Counted from the first letter of the stretch, positions 45,492 through 56,863 are shown. The stretch is DNA of 60,000 nt from Branchiostoma floridae (GCF_000003815.2 NC_049984.1:25805330-25865329); one strand, 5' to 3'. A program made the numbers and translations. Notes: generated by a model from the letters alone, not told the origin.

Positions 45492-46436
45492 CCCTCAAGC
45501 ACCCGACCTTTCTTTGCGACTTAAATGACCGAGTGGGGTCCAAACGGACCCCAAAATGTTTTGTTCATAAAATCTCAGTATCATTTCATGTATATACATT
45601 GCTTCGTCAATGTAAGAGGAAGATTTTGAGATGTTAAGGTGTTGCTTATTCTAACTCATTATCATAATTTATGCAAAAGTTCAGAAGGACCACGTTTTGC
45701 ACTAAACCTATTCCGACCAGATAGGGGAATTTTGAGGCCCTCAGCAACATTTTTGTCGCATAACTCATGAACGGCTAGAGCTAAAGCTACGAAACTTGGC
45801 AATTTATCACAAAATATTGTTCGCAAAAGTTTTTTGTCAATAAAAAAAGTTTATTATTTTTGGGGGTTGCCATGGTAACCATATTCTAACAGGCATTTTT
45901 TGGCCAAAATTTGACAATTTCAATTTAAAAAAGGTTTTCTTGATAAACAACACCTGTTTTCTGACAACAATTAAGTTCGATGAAATTCAATGCTATTTTC
46001 ATGACTTAGAATTTATAATTTATGCTAATTTCATGACGTCATTGGCCAAAATCCAAGATGGCAAATGACGTCATAATGTCGTCACATTATATGTTGATGA
46101 CACAGAAATTTTTGTGAGGATTTAGGTTTACATTCGTATTATTGTCTGAAAGTTTGATAGTCATACTATAAGTGGTTAAGGAGTTAGCCTACAATGTTTG
46201 TTCTAAAAACTGCACATTTTTGCTGGAGTCCGTTTGGACCCCAGAGGGACTGAACACAAACTGTCTTTATAACTTCCACATTATTGTACCAATCTTTGCG
46301 GAAACTTAGGAGAAGGTATAAGACATATTGACTGACAAAGTCACGGAAGGATTTTTTCTTCAGATCAAAAATGTTCAAATGGCACTTCAAAATGTACACC
46401 TGGGGTCCAAACGGACCCCACTCGGGTGTTTGAGGG
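45492..46436. mobile_element. complete non-autonomous piggyBac-type element
   Basis: Flanked by TTAA on both sides (45488-45491 and 46437-46440). The terminal repeats CCCTCAAGCACCCGA (left) and CCCTCAAACACCCGA (right, reverse complement) are 15 bp. A subterminal inverted repeat GAGTGGGGTCC..GGACCCC lies 24 bp inside the left end but directly adjacent to the right end. This asymmetric pairing is the classic piggyBac layout. The 945-bp interior is AT-rich, has TGACGTCA-type motifs (about 46034 and 46064) and an X-box-like GTTGCCATGGTAAC (about 45865), and encodes no transposase. Confidence 0.85.
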
Positions 46437-46444
46437 TTAACAGA

Positions 46445-47035
46445 ATCATTCTGCCGGGGACAGGGTGCGGCGCGCCTCCCTGATGCAGGTGTTCAATTTG
46501 ATGCACCAAGTGGTGGTTAGCTCTTATCAGGGCGTGATTCTGCCAGCATAACTTAAAATTTCCTGCATTTGTTATTAAATTTCTCAACCTTGAACTCTCG
46601 ATCTGTCAATCTATAGAGCGGTCCTTCGGCAATTTTGGACAAAGAAGTTGAAGCATACTTAGTTGTCACTTCGCTTTTCTTTTTCTTCCGTCTCTAATCG
46701 TAACTGCCCGTGCAGATTTACGGTGTTTTGCGGCGTGACATATGTGTAAGGTCCACATGCTGCCCCTTGCACTTTTCTGACTTCCCTGGTGGAATCTCTT
46801 GTTCTGTGTGTGGTTTTTCTGCTCAACGCTTTCGCAAGACAGATTGACGAAGTTGTATTTACCCAGGGACTGGAGCAGATGGTACACCATGGTATATGTG
46901 TATTGTGTTACATGCTGGAAACGTTGATACTCTGGGCTGGCACACCAACCGTGTGGCCTGGACTGACTTCAATTAGGTGATTGTAGCAGCTTGGTTTTGT
47001 TGGCGATTCCCCATGTCGCTCTAACCACATTATTC
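46445..47035. other. no clear gene
   Basis: Minus-strand frames around 46890-46666 (basic tail RRKKKSEVTTK in one phase) hint at a decayed basic protein end, but no family can be named. Confidence 0.3.
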
Positions 47036-47375
47036 AATGAATCTTGAGATAATGGTCATTGCAGATACCTTATTCTTGAAGGATCCTGGGGAGGAGATTG
47101 GCCGATTTTTGCTGTTTTCATTGGAAAAGATTCGTCAAAGAGTAAAGTGAAAGTATTAAGAAACTTATCGTAAGCCAATTCTGTCTGTTTCTACCAAGAC
47201 GGGATCCCAAGATGTGTTTGTTAGGGAGTCAATGAATTTTTCTTTGTTCGTCTCATTTATCTGACGATAGGAATAACAATTAACATTTTCAAAGGTTCAG
47301 TCCCATTTTCCTCTGATCCAAATATCAAGAAAATTGGGAAGTGATCAGAAATGTCTGTGACCATGATTCCAGCCT

Positions 47376-48240
47376 TTAAGTTGGAGTCAAGTGTGTTTGT
47401 ATATATATTATATTGTCAATCAAAGTAGCAGAATGTGGGGTAATTCTGGTAGGTTTATGCACAAGAGTTAAGAATGAGGAAGAGAAGAGATTATTTACGT
47501 GATCTGAAGTAGGGGAATGTGAAGTTTTGAGTAAGTCAATATTAAAGTCCCCTAATATATAACGTACCTTCTTTTCTTTGTTAATCTTAGTCATACACTC
47601 TGTCAATTGATCATTAAATTGTGGGATATCGGTATTAGGAGGCCGGTATACGCACCCAATGATAACTTTTTCCCCATCATCGCCACTTGAGCAAATTTCA
47701 ATGAAGATGCCCTGTGAGCCTGACTCATTGGTTTCGAACTCCAGGTCTTTTCTTTCTATATATGATAAGTCATTTCTTATGTATAAAGAACCCCCCCCCC
47801 CCTCCTATCCTGTCATGTCTACAGTGATGAATGCTTTTATATCCAGGAATATTCTAATTTTGAGAAGTAATTTCAGTAAGCCAAGTTTCGGTAATAGCAA
47901 TGGCTGAAAAACTATGATTCAGAGTGTATAGGTATTCATTGAGTTCCTCAAAGTGGCGCGGAAGGCTTCTAACATTCAAATGGAACATGGAAAGAGAATT
48001 TGATGTTTCTTTACTTGATAGACATGTGCTCATGTTCAAAGAGTCAATGTTGTAGTACTGTGTATTGTTATTGGAGAAACTATGATAGTAGTTTACATCA
48101 GGGTCAAGGGATGAAAAAGGCGATTCACTTACATTTTCATTCAGGTCAAATGGATTAAAAAGTAAAGAGCTTATGTCACAGTTACTAGTTTCGTGAGAAA
48201 TAGATGACTGTGTTTTAGTAGTAGTGGTGTTTGTGGTCAT
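47376..48240 (-). pseudogene. non-LTR retrotransposon AP-endonuclease
   Basis: The minus strand reads PFSSLDPDVNYYHSFSNN, SMFHLNVRSLPRHFEELNEY, IAITETWL (catalytic Glu), then after shifts GYKSIHHCRHDRIGGGGS, VIIGCVYRPPNTD and RYILGDFNIDLLK (catalytic Asp/Asn), then TLIDNI. The frame is broken at a run of 12 C (47791-47802), exactly in the Gly-rich loop. The style matches the LINE whose polymerase lies at 22990-24560. Confidence 0.85.
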
Positions 48241-48269
48241 GCCTGGTATACGTAACAGATGTAGATCAT

Positions 48270-48905
48270 CGGATTCTAAATGTCACTAGCATATGCATTG
48301 TTACAATGTAGGGCTGGATACCTTTTGGCTTGATCAGGTTCGAAAGTCCAGGTCCGAGTAGAGAGGTTTAGGTTCAGGTCCGGTTTTGCTGTGACTTTGT
48401 GGCAAAGTCGGTCCCACACATCTTCCCCCTTGCAGAACGTTTTGAATCTGGCATCTAGTGCGGTGGCCTCCCGTCCAGGACACATGCTTTCAGACTTACA
48501 GCAAAGGGGCTGTCATCGGGTGATGCACTGAAGTGGTTCTTTAGTTTGTCCATCATCGGGAGGACCATGCCAGCTTGTTGGCCTTTGCTCAGTGGACATA
48601 GCTGTGGCCATCTTGTACAGCAGTCCAGCTACATGTACAAATGTCTCCATTGTGGCTGCCATGACTGCAGGGTATTGTTGGATGAATCTTTCTATCATTA
48701 GATGTATGGAGTTCCACCTGGTCTTACAGTCCAGCAAGACAGAATTGGCTGGTACACCAAGTCCTTCTTGCTTCTCTTTCAGGACCAACTTCCCCAGGTA
48801 AGATTTCCGAAAGTATGTGATCACAGGTCGGATTGTGCCCAGCAACGTATTCAGGGTCCTCTGCGTTGAGTTCCTTAGGCGCTCCGACGCCAGGACTATT
48901 TGATC
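48270..48905 (-). pseudogene. hAT transposase fragment (ZBED-like)
   Basis: The minus strand encodes GTIRPVITYFRKSYLGKLVL, EGLGVPANSVLLDCKTRWNS, HLMIERFIQQYPAVMAATME, then after a shift ATALDARFKTFCKGEDVWDR. These are the D-x2-TRWNS block and the ALDPRFK block of hAT transposases. The dimerisation domain is missing; the one at 38622 has a different style and need not be from the same element. Confidence 0.8.
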
Positions 48906-49930
48906 CTACTGCCAGGAAACTAGTTTTCTGATGGTCTGAATGAACTTATTTAAGTCTTGCGGTAAAAATGACTGCCTTCTTTTCAAGAGAGCATTTGCAG
49001 ACGCGCAACTGTTCTGGGTGTATAGATTAGATTGGGTGTATAGATTAGAATACCCGACCAAGACGGAATATACACAGGCAACCCAAATCACTTCCCTGCA
49101 TAAAAAGTGGCAATTTTACAACTATCAAAAGCACGCTGGTAGGCCTGAGTGTTCACTTCCTTCGACGGTCTGAAATGAAGATGAAGCAATATCAGTGAAA
49201 TCTAGAGTATGACTAGTTTCTTTCAGGTTTGCATCAGAATAGACAGACTGCTTCTGATATAAACCACCAAAGACACGCAAAATGCAGTTAGTAAGTGTAG
49301 CTGCATGGTATTGAATATACACAACTCCAGGGATTCCTGTAATGTTAACAAAAATTGTGGCGTTAGAGTCATCATCAACAGTTGCTGCATGTGATAGAGG
49401 ACGGTAGGTGGTGGTGTTCCTAACCACAGTAAGATCATCGAGGATGTAAAGTCGGTGCGCCAAGCCAATGTATGAGTCGGTGCGCGTGGAGCCAATGTGA
49501 TTTGCCGCCTAACACTCTGCAGACGGTCTGCAGGTGGTGGTTGGTCCTCTCGCAATACCGACAGCTAGGCTCAGCTTCTGTATTATTTGTTACTACAGCC
49601 AAGCTTGATCCTCCCCTTCATACCTGGTTCTGCTTGAAGCCCGAACTCTGGCCCTTGTCCTTAACATTGAGATTGGCGAAGACCTCATATGATAAGACAT
49701 CTTCTTCCCTTTGTACGATGGCAGTTAACTTAGCGTCTCAAAGCAGATGTAGAGCACACACGTGGCATAGCACTGAGTAATTTACTCTTTGTCAATGACC
49801 TTCATAAGTTTTGATACGATGTTGAAGACTTTAAAATGACTTCGTGATGCCTACCTTGAAAAATCCATCTTCTGAGTACAACTCCTTCCACTTTGATGTC
49901 TCGCCTGGATGTCTCGCACCAACCGGGGCA
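48906..49930. other. no clear gene
   Basis: Frames on both strands at 49125-49780 overlap. One minus frame has CRYCERTNHHLQTVC, loosely like a CCHC knuckle, but nothing else supports a gag protein. Confidence 0.3.
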
Positions 49931-49935
49931 CCTCG

Positions 49936-50700
49936 TTAGCCAGCGTCTTCTCGTGATTTCTTTGCGATGTCAGGAACTCCGTACAGCGCTTTAACAGCTT
50001 CACTCAGGGAGAAGTAGTGATATTCATTTTTAGGCTTCTCTCTTCTGTCCCTTCGTTCTTCATCGCAGATAGGGCAGCTGTCTGCATTCCGATGTTCCCA
50101 GTGGAAAACAGCACAGTCGTTTGGACAGGCGTCAAACCTTTCACATTTCGGAAGCAGATCGTTGGCTTGAGACATTGCGGCCTTGTATGAACGAGGTACA
50201 GCATAAGTAATGCCATCCAAAAGAGCCTTTATAAGGGCAAGAATGTCCGAGGCACATTCCTACGTTACACCTGTGTGATCTGCGCCGAGGTTCTAAACTT
50301 TGGCTATTAAGCTGGTGTAATTCCGGCTAAACAAAGTCACCTTGTTGAAAAGCTTCATTACTACGCTACCCAAGTCCTTGTCAACCAAACGGTTCACCTT
50401 GAAAAAAACTGGCTCCATGCTGTTCTTTCCATTTGTTCGTTTCCTGTATGTCCGATACAAACCTGGGAGGCTCATCTTTTAACTTTGCTGCGTGGTCTTG
50501 TAGCAGTCTTGCTTATCTCAGGTATACCGTTAAGTGACTACAGGGGGTATATGAGAGGGAAAAAGATGTACTGCTTTCTCGGCTTTTCCGCACTGTCATA
50601 ACGCGGCTCCTTACACGTTGGACAGCTTTCTGCTTCATGCATATCCCCTTTGTATAATATGCAATCTCATATACAGACATCGTACGTCACGAGCGGGGCA
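49936..50700 (-). pseudogene. CACTA (EnSpm) transposase N-terminal modules, two copies
   Basis: Two homologous zinc-type modules follow each other on the minus strand. 50680-50480 reads YDVCI, a TGA, DCILYKGDMHEAESCPTCK, EKPRKQYIFFPLIYP. 50150-49940 reads FDACPNDCAVFHWEHR, ADSCPICDEERR, EKPKNEYHYFSLSEAVKAL. Both match the D-x-C-P-N-D-C-x-L-Y..S-C-P-x-C..F-x-P-L start of TNP2 transposases. Between them lies MSLPGLYRTYRKRTNG.., the normal continuation of the first. The catalytic region is absent. Confidence 0.7.
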
Positions 50701-50754
50701 TACATTCCTCTATCACTGCACATGCCTGTCTGAATGTTCATTTGGAGTCTGGTG

Positions 50755-50836
50755 ACATCCCAGATGTTTATGCACACTGATACAGGAGAAGTTCTTTGGT
50801 TCTGTGTGGAATTCAGTCAGTGCAGGGCGGCCATCG
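50755..50836 (+). repeat. dispersed repeat R1, copy 3 (partial)
   Basis: Matches 20755-20845 in the same orientation over 'cagatgtttatgcacactga' to 'gtgcagggcggccat'. Confidence 0.7.
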
Positions 50837-51150
50837 TGAAAGAAGGTAGGGTTGAGTAGACTCACAAAGTCCGCATTTTAGCTTACTTACTTACAATGTA
50901 CTCGTTCTTGTCGTAAGGGTTGTTGTACTCGCGGAAGATTGGTATGACGCCGCAAACCTTTCAAACATAAGCAGGTATGCATCCATATCATCCTTCTAAT
51001 ACTTCCAACATGTCCCCCTTTTCTATGCACTGACATAAAAAGAACTTTATGAATGTTGGACACAGACTGCTTTCAGTTCTTTCACGCTGTAGGTACAAAG
51101 TTTCTGACAGTCTCACCTTGTGTGTTCTAAAAACTTTCTACTATGGTATT

Positions 51151-51860
51151 TTATGCCCTGCGGCCTGCAAGTAGCGGATCACAAGGCCAGTCTGCCAGCA
51201 CAGCATGCAGCAGTTTGTTGTCCGCCTTCACGAACCTCTCTTTAAACAACATTCGGATATCATCCTTGTGTTGGTATACTGCTGCAGCGGCTTTAAACAC
51301 GATGTTGAACCGGTTTGCATGGAACGATAGCAGTTTGACAAGGCTCTTGTTTTTCTGCACCTCCTCACCATCAACGGACTTAAAGGACAAGTGCAGAAAA
51401 TCCTTGAATGTCTGAATTCGCCCGGCACTTTGGCTTCCTCTGGCCCAAAGGCAGAACAGGTTGTCCTTATGAGCCTTTGTGTGGCGCAGTCCTTCAGGGG
51501 CCAAGTGTACTTTCCACTCTTGTCTTGGAACTCGCGAAGATTTTCCACGCCCAGCGGCCCATCCCTTTGCCGCCACACTTTTGTTTCCAGCTCAGTAAGG
51601 GCTGCATCTGCATATGTTTCAAACCCAATTAAAGCATGGAGATCGCAATATATATGATCACGTTTTGACAAACTGACCTGTTGCTGCATGGTCACAGTCT
51701 CCCAGTTCTTTTGCACATCTGGAAGTATTTCTTGTCTATTAAAATAGCATACTCTTTTAACAAGCTGGTTGAAGCGTTTCTGTCTTACGGCGCCATCTCC
51801 CATGGTGTTAAAGGAAGACACCAACTCAGGCATCATGCATGTCCTCAAGGAAGAGTCCAA
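51151..51860 (-). pseudogene. uncharacterised expanded-family protein, middle part
   Basis: The minus strand reads VRQKRFNQLVKRVCYFNRQE, LPDVQKNWETVTMQQQVSLS, HIYCDLHALIGFETYADAAL, SGKYTWPLKDCATQRLIRTT. After a frameshift (about 51400) it reads QTFKDFLHLSFK, LLSFHANRFNIVFKAAAAVY and LLHAVLADWPCDPLLAGRRA, then a stop. This belongs to the same uncharacterised family as 41296-42070, covering the preceding region. Frame otherwise long and clean, so decay is recent. Confidence 0.55.
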
Positions 51861-51869
51861 AGCTTAGCC

Positions 51870-52775
51870 TTGCCTCATCGGCTCGTTTTTATTCGACATA
51901 AGGGGGAGGCTTAGCAGTAGGCTCTCCCTTGTGGCTCGTCTCTCCAAAGTCTAACCCGTGTACTTTGTACTCATGGTTTAGCCTGCTCTATGGTAGACGA
52001 GCAGGCTCCCGGCAGCTTATCTCCTCCCATGCCGGAACTGCGCTGCCGGACTGCCGCATCCAGATTGGACAGATACACTGGTCTTGGCACGAGTCCCCTA
52101 GCCATGCGACTATGTGTGATCGAATATAATGCACTTTAAAAATCATTCTTAAAATTAACGTTGCCAAGGAGAATGTCGATTGGGTCTGTCGGTCAATGGG
52201 AAGACATTCTATCGAAAACATCAGATTGGACATGGAAAGGCATTTCACCTTTGATCTTCTCCCAACAGAACAGAACACTGTACTGTACTGTACTCTGTCT
52301 CATAACGTCCCCCTGTGGGCATTTCGGTTGTACAAATAAGATTTCTTGTGGTAGCTGTTATCTGCGTTGCTTTAGCACGTTTTTCAAGTATTAGGGAAAC
52401 ACTCCTGTCCATTGAAGGATGACCAAATGCTAGCCAGATCATTGCAAGCTCTTCAAAGCATTTTCAAAATTTTGTGATTTAAAAAAAATCATTTATGATT
52501 GTCAATTTTCACAGATTTCTTCCATCATCAAAAAGATGAAGTCATGTTCTACTGCTTATATAGCATCTTCTATCACATGTAGTTTTTTTGTGAGAGTCTG
52601 AGAAAAATACCTTTTTTAAGTATAGAAGAAAAATATGTTGTTGCATGACATATGGAATAAAAGGAAATGAAAATAATAATTTTCTCACATGGCAAACCCT
52701 TTTCATGAGATTGATATTGTCATACGCCCAGACTCCTGTGACTTGTGTTCTGTAAGTCAAATGTCTGCTTCCAAC
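51870..52775. other. no gene seen
   Basis: Only short overlapping frames without recognisable motifs. Confidence 0.4.
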
Positions 52776-52779
52776 AAAG

Positions 52780-52980
52780 GGCTGAGCTGGTAAATCCGTA
52801 TTTGAATAGTTTCTTGAGAAGTATATTGTGATCTATAGTATCAGAAGCTATTGAAAGGTCCAGAAATATTCCTGTAGTGTATTCCGTATTTTCTAAACGT
52901 GGTTATTTTTTTAACAAGTTGCAAGAGCGCCATGGATGTACAATATTTTTTTTACGAAATCCACATTGATGTGTGTATAA
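52780..52980 (-). pseudogene. non-LTR reverse transcriptase, finger/palm fragment
   Basis: In shifting minus-strand frames: FRKKYCTSMALLQLVKKIT, EYTTGIFLDLSIASDTIDH and NILLKKLFKYGF. This is the stretch before the catalytic box (FLDLSKAFDTIDH type). It is only about 65 codons and is flanked by unrelated sequence. Confidence 0.65.
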
Positions 52981-53375
52981 TACACCCCCACCCCCCGAAA
53001 CTGGTTTGAACTTTTTTTATCGAACTTCGTTATGCACAAAAAGGGTGCCGCTGTTGATAACATCTGCACATTCCGCAATCCAGATGATTTATGCATCACG
53101 GCATATGAATGGAGAGGCATCTTCTTTTGCCGCGCTCTCTGCAACATACTATAAAATTTGACAGATCGTTCAATGGAATTTATAGAAAAAACTAACTTTT
53201 TACGCATTGTGTGTTTTGCTGCCTTTTCAGTCACCTTACAGTTTGTATGATATACCCAGTATGAAATCGACGTCACACACATTTGTTTTAGGCCGCAGTG
53301 AGAGCGCTACGTGATCGCCGTCCAGTGGAAAGGGGCCTTATCATTTTAGAAATCAGGCCGGGAAGCCTTACTCAC

Positions 53376-53518
53376 GTTTCCTCTACGTCATCTCCATCCT
53401 CTCCCTCGTCCATGCCATTGTCTGAGTCGGAATCAATGTTGATTGGCGATGACGAACGCAGGGTTGTCACCCCGACTGCTGGTTCAACGTTGAACGTGGA
53501 CGCGGTGTTGTCATCCTG
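53376..53518 (-). CDS. acidic exon with strong splice sites
   Basis: Bounded by the acceptor 'tataatgtcag' and the donor GTGAGT. The minus strand encodes DDNTASTFNVEPAVGVTTL, SSSPINIDSDSDNGMDEGED and GDDVEET, open throughout. Such acidic Ser/Asp-rich exons occur in CACTA and other element proteins, but no domain is identifiable. Confidence 0.4.
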
Positions 53519-53649
53519 CTGACATTATATGTATGCTGGCATACATTATAAAATCTGTCATACAGTACAGCTCTTTGAGTAGAGTTTCAGTGCACGGGGC
53601 ATGAAAGACGGGGCGTGCCTCTTCATTCTACTGAAAGAGGAGGTGGGTT

Positions 53650-53890
53650 TTAAGGACGTTGCAAGCTGTAGTTGCTCTGAGTGGTAGATATTAACTCATG
53701 TAGAGGACTGCCATCATCTTTCAGTATGTTTTGAATGGTACGTAATGTTGTCTGATCTCGCCTCATGGACAGGGAAGGCAAGGACTCGACAGGTATCCCA
53801 ATAATCTTACAGCAACGCCTTTGTATGCCCTCGAGCGAAACTGGGAAAACTGGAATTGGCAACAGTTTCCATTCTCTGAATCGCACAGCA
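53650..53890 (-). pseudogene. LINE reverse transcriptase C-terminal fragment
   Basis: The minus strand reads LEGIQRRCCKIIGIPVESL and PSLSMRRDQTTLRTIQNILK, the 'LE.IQ.RA.KIIG.P...LPSL..RRD' end of one LINE family. No catalytic region is attached. Confidence 0.7.
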
Positions 53891-53989
53891 CATATGCCCT
53901 CCAGACTGTACTTGTCTGGGTTGGAAAGTGAACGTTGCCACGGAAGGGGACCATCCCTCATCTATGCAGATCTTCTGCCCTGGGTACCA

Positions 53990-54765
53990 TGACTTTAAGA
54001 CTATGGTATCCTGACATTTCTTGGTGGGTGAGTGGGTGGTGTTGATAATTCAGATAAGTTGTAATAGTAGGCTCATTTCTGAAACAAGTATGCAATCCTT
54101 CTCTACTTTGAACAAAATGTGTCGTTCACGTTTACGCTTTGGTCGATTCCAATGCTGCCGGAATCGTCTGGTGTGTGGCCGAGAACTTTCATGAAGGATT
54201 GCCAGATGAAATATGATAAAACACAAAAGGGAAAACTATTTTAGCTACACCAGGTTCATAATCCTAAGCATCTCCTACTCTGGGAGGGTCATGTCGGTGT
54301 TGAACTTTGCAGTGGTGCTGATGGCCTTTGAGCTGATGACACTGCATGGCACTTCAGTTCCATCCTGCTCCGTCTCTACCTTGTAGACGTGGTCAGAAAA
54401 AAAAACACGAAAAACTGCGATGCATAGAGAGAGAGAGAGCAATAAATGCAGCCCGTACGCGAGGAGACGAGGCTACGAATGAGCTGGGATGGTGTTAGGG
54501 GGTGGTAGGGAAGAGCGAGTCAAAGGAATCAATAAGTAAGGGGGTAAGGGGTGGACCACGTGTACGCCGACAGGAAGTGGAACTTGAGTTATGAAGACGG
54601 TGTTGGTTATGGCCAGTGTATCAAAGGCACAGTCAGCAACTGCGCCCATGACTGGGAGTGATCACAGTATCTAAGAAGTAAATACCAACCATACAGTCTG
54701 GCGCGTTTTTTTTTCGATTGCATCAAAGAAATCCCGGTCATTGTGGAAATGGCGCTTTCTGGCAC
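53990..54765. other. no gene seen
   Basis: A short GA repeat lies at 54427-54440 and purine-rich sequence follows to about 54560. No coding signal. Confidence 0.4.
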
Positions 54766-54768
54766 TAT

Positions 54769-55035
54769 TTAAGGCACTGCTGCACCTGTCCGCAAGATAG
54801 TGCCCCACCTTTCGACGTCCTCTTTACTCATCTCCTGGGTGGCTTTTCCACCATTGAAGACATACAGGTCCAGATTAAAGACGCGTTTGCGTTGATTCAG
54901 CTTGTTGTGTTGGACACAATCCTGTTTTTGTACCGGTGGATGGCCAGCCTGGCGCAGGGCTTCGTTTGTGCCATTCACATTTCCTCTGTCGTTGTCTGGA
55001 CACAGTGTGTCTGGTACCAATGCATTACTATGCAA
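54769..55035 (-). pseudogene. unassigned protein-like frame
   Basis: An 88-codon minus frame ends LYVFNGGKATQEMSKEDVER and WGTILRTGAAVP, then a stop. The composition is protein-like, but no family is recognised. It abuts the repeated SH3-like module at 55025. Confidence 0.25.
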
Positions 55036-55372
55036 TCAAATAGTTTAAGTAGTTAAGCCTTAGAAAACTGATCGCCCTACGCGAAATATTTCTTGTAGTA
55101 GGTGTCGTATGACGTACGGATATCGTCATAATTATTCAATGCATACGCCCTACCCATCCTTGACAATGGGACCTTATTTTCAAGTGCGAAGATAAACCGC
55201 TTCTCCACCGGCTTTGAGGAGATTTTGACGATGCTGTCTGTAGTAAAACAAACCTCGCCCAGATACCACCCTTCGTTGTATGCTACCGCAACAAAATCAC
55301 TGATATTGAACGACAGATGCACCGAGGTCTCTTCCAGGTCTCCGTTCCCGAACTGGCGTTCGGCGTCTCCAG
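55025..55372 (-). repeat. repeated module encoding an SH3/Tudor-like domain, copy 2
   Basis: Near-identical to 42245-42595 in DNA and in the encoded DFVAVAYNEGWYLGEVCF. A 10-bp insertion before 'tacgcgaaat' and small changes at the 5' edge distinguish it. Confidence 0.75.
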
Positions 55373-55923
55373 CGTTTTTTTTCTCTGTGAAATCAGTTAA
55401 TTTGAAAATAAAATCGATTCATCCAGCATGTGGACATGTCATAAGATACATAAATACATTACTTTGTGCTGGCAGTATTTTCGGAAACCGTATGTAGCTA
55501 TCTAATATCATGTGCTATATATAAAATAACTGGTTGAAAACACATGTCAACTGTTTTGGCTGGGTTCAATTCCATTAACCACTGTACAGCCCATCTGTGT
55601 ATTTTCTCTAAATCAGCATTTAAACAGGAAGCAGAATAACTCGCGTTATCGACAACATGCATCACCTCTGATAAACCCAGATTGGAGCCGGTAAAGAAGA
55701 CTGTTCTGCATTAGATGATTGTAAAGGTGTTTATAAACTATTTTTTCCAGGACTTTTGACAATATTGGTAGTAAAGACACGGGACGGTAGTTGCTTTTAT
55801 CGCTTATAAGGGTAACCTTTTTTGTAGATAGGTATAACATTGGCATATTTCCAGATCTTGGGGAAATGTCCATGACACAATGATAAATTAAAAATGTAGC
55901 TAACTTTATCAGCTATAAAAGGA

Positions 55924-56863
55924 CCCTTGTCCTGCGGATCCGGTTATATAACCGGTTGGGGGTATTTCCCACAGGGACATATGATACTTCTGTGTGGTAA
56001 CCAGGAACAGCTGGGAAGAACCTGGGGGCTGCATGAATGGGGTCAAGGGTCAATATCCTGGTTGCGCAATCAATCCCAGAGTTCTTTGCGGGCATAAATT
56101 ATGTTAATGAGCCAAGATGGCCGACTGTCGTCTGCAGATGTGCTTTTTCATGTTTTTTTTGTCTTTTGAGGCATAAATTCTTAGTTTAGTCGCTAACATG
56201 TCAAAGTTAACTTGGTTACAAGTGCATAAGGAGTATTTCTCCACCGATTCTGAAGCAGAATATCCAATTTGGACCAAGAATGGTGACGAAATGCTGCTGA
56301 ACATCAGGAAACAAGATATGCACATGAACTTTACCAATTTCATGGAAAATCACCCCCACGCTACAGAAAATGACTTAGGACAGGCTGTAAAGCTGAAAAA
56401 TTGACCTTGGTTACCTTTGTGGAGTTCATTGAGTGCCTGGATGTGGCAAATAATTAGTGACAAGTGGAGCTGAACATATGTTGCAATATTCTATTGAACA
56501 GCCTGTTCAGCACCCAGGACAATACCTAGCCATAAACTCACCTGGGTAATTTTTATTGCTGCATGTGTGGCTCTGATGTTATCAGGATGTCATAGGAATG
56601 TTGTAGTGTTGATACTAACATTATTTAAAAAATTCAGGTATTATAATACAAGAGTTTATGAAAATATCCTGTTTTATTGATTTATTACCCTTGCATATCA
56701 TTTTTTATGACTCAGGGTAAAACTTTCAAGACATTTTTTAAAAGTAGAGACTCTCAGCTTTCTAGTGATGTATAACATTATAGGGTTACTTAGGTGCAAA
56801 GTACCTAAAAATAGTCCAAAACAGGGAGGGTATATGGGTAAAAAGTTGCCAGCAGGACAAGGG
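55924..56863. mobile_element. non-autonomous DNA transposon nested in the LINE
   Basis: The ends are CCCTTGTCCTGC and its mirror GCAGGACAAGGG. The flanks TAAAAGGA (55916-55923) and TTAAAGGA (56864-56871) are an 8-bp target duplication with one mismatch. On either side the LINE protein resumes (..NRFL and IADKV..). The 940-bp body has one 68-codon plus frame (56198-56404) without a recognisable domain. The 8-bp duplication suits hAT, P or Mutator types; the ends do not decide. Confidence 0.7.

Noticed and set aside
49472-49780. 102-codon plus-strand frame
   Set aside because: Opposite-strand frames are equally open and no motif is recognisable; a CCHC-like string on the minus strand is isolated.
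56198-56404. 68-codon ORF as a transposase
   Set aside because: Too short and without catalytic motifs; it is inside a non-autonomous element.
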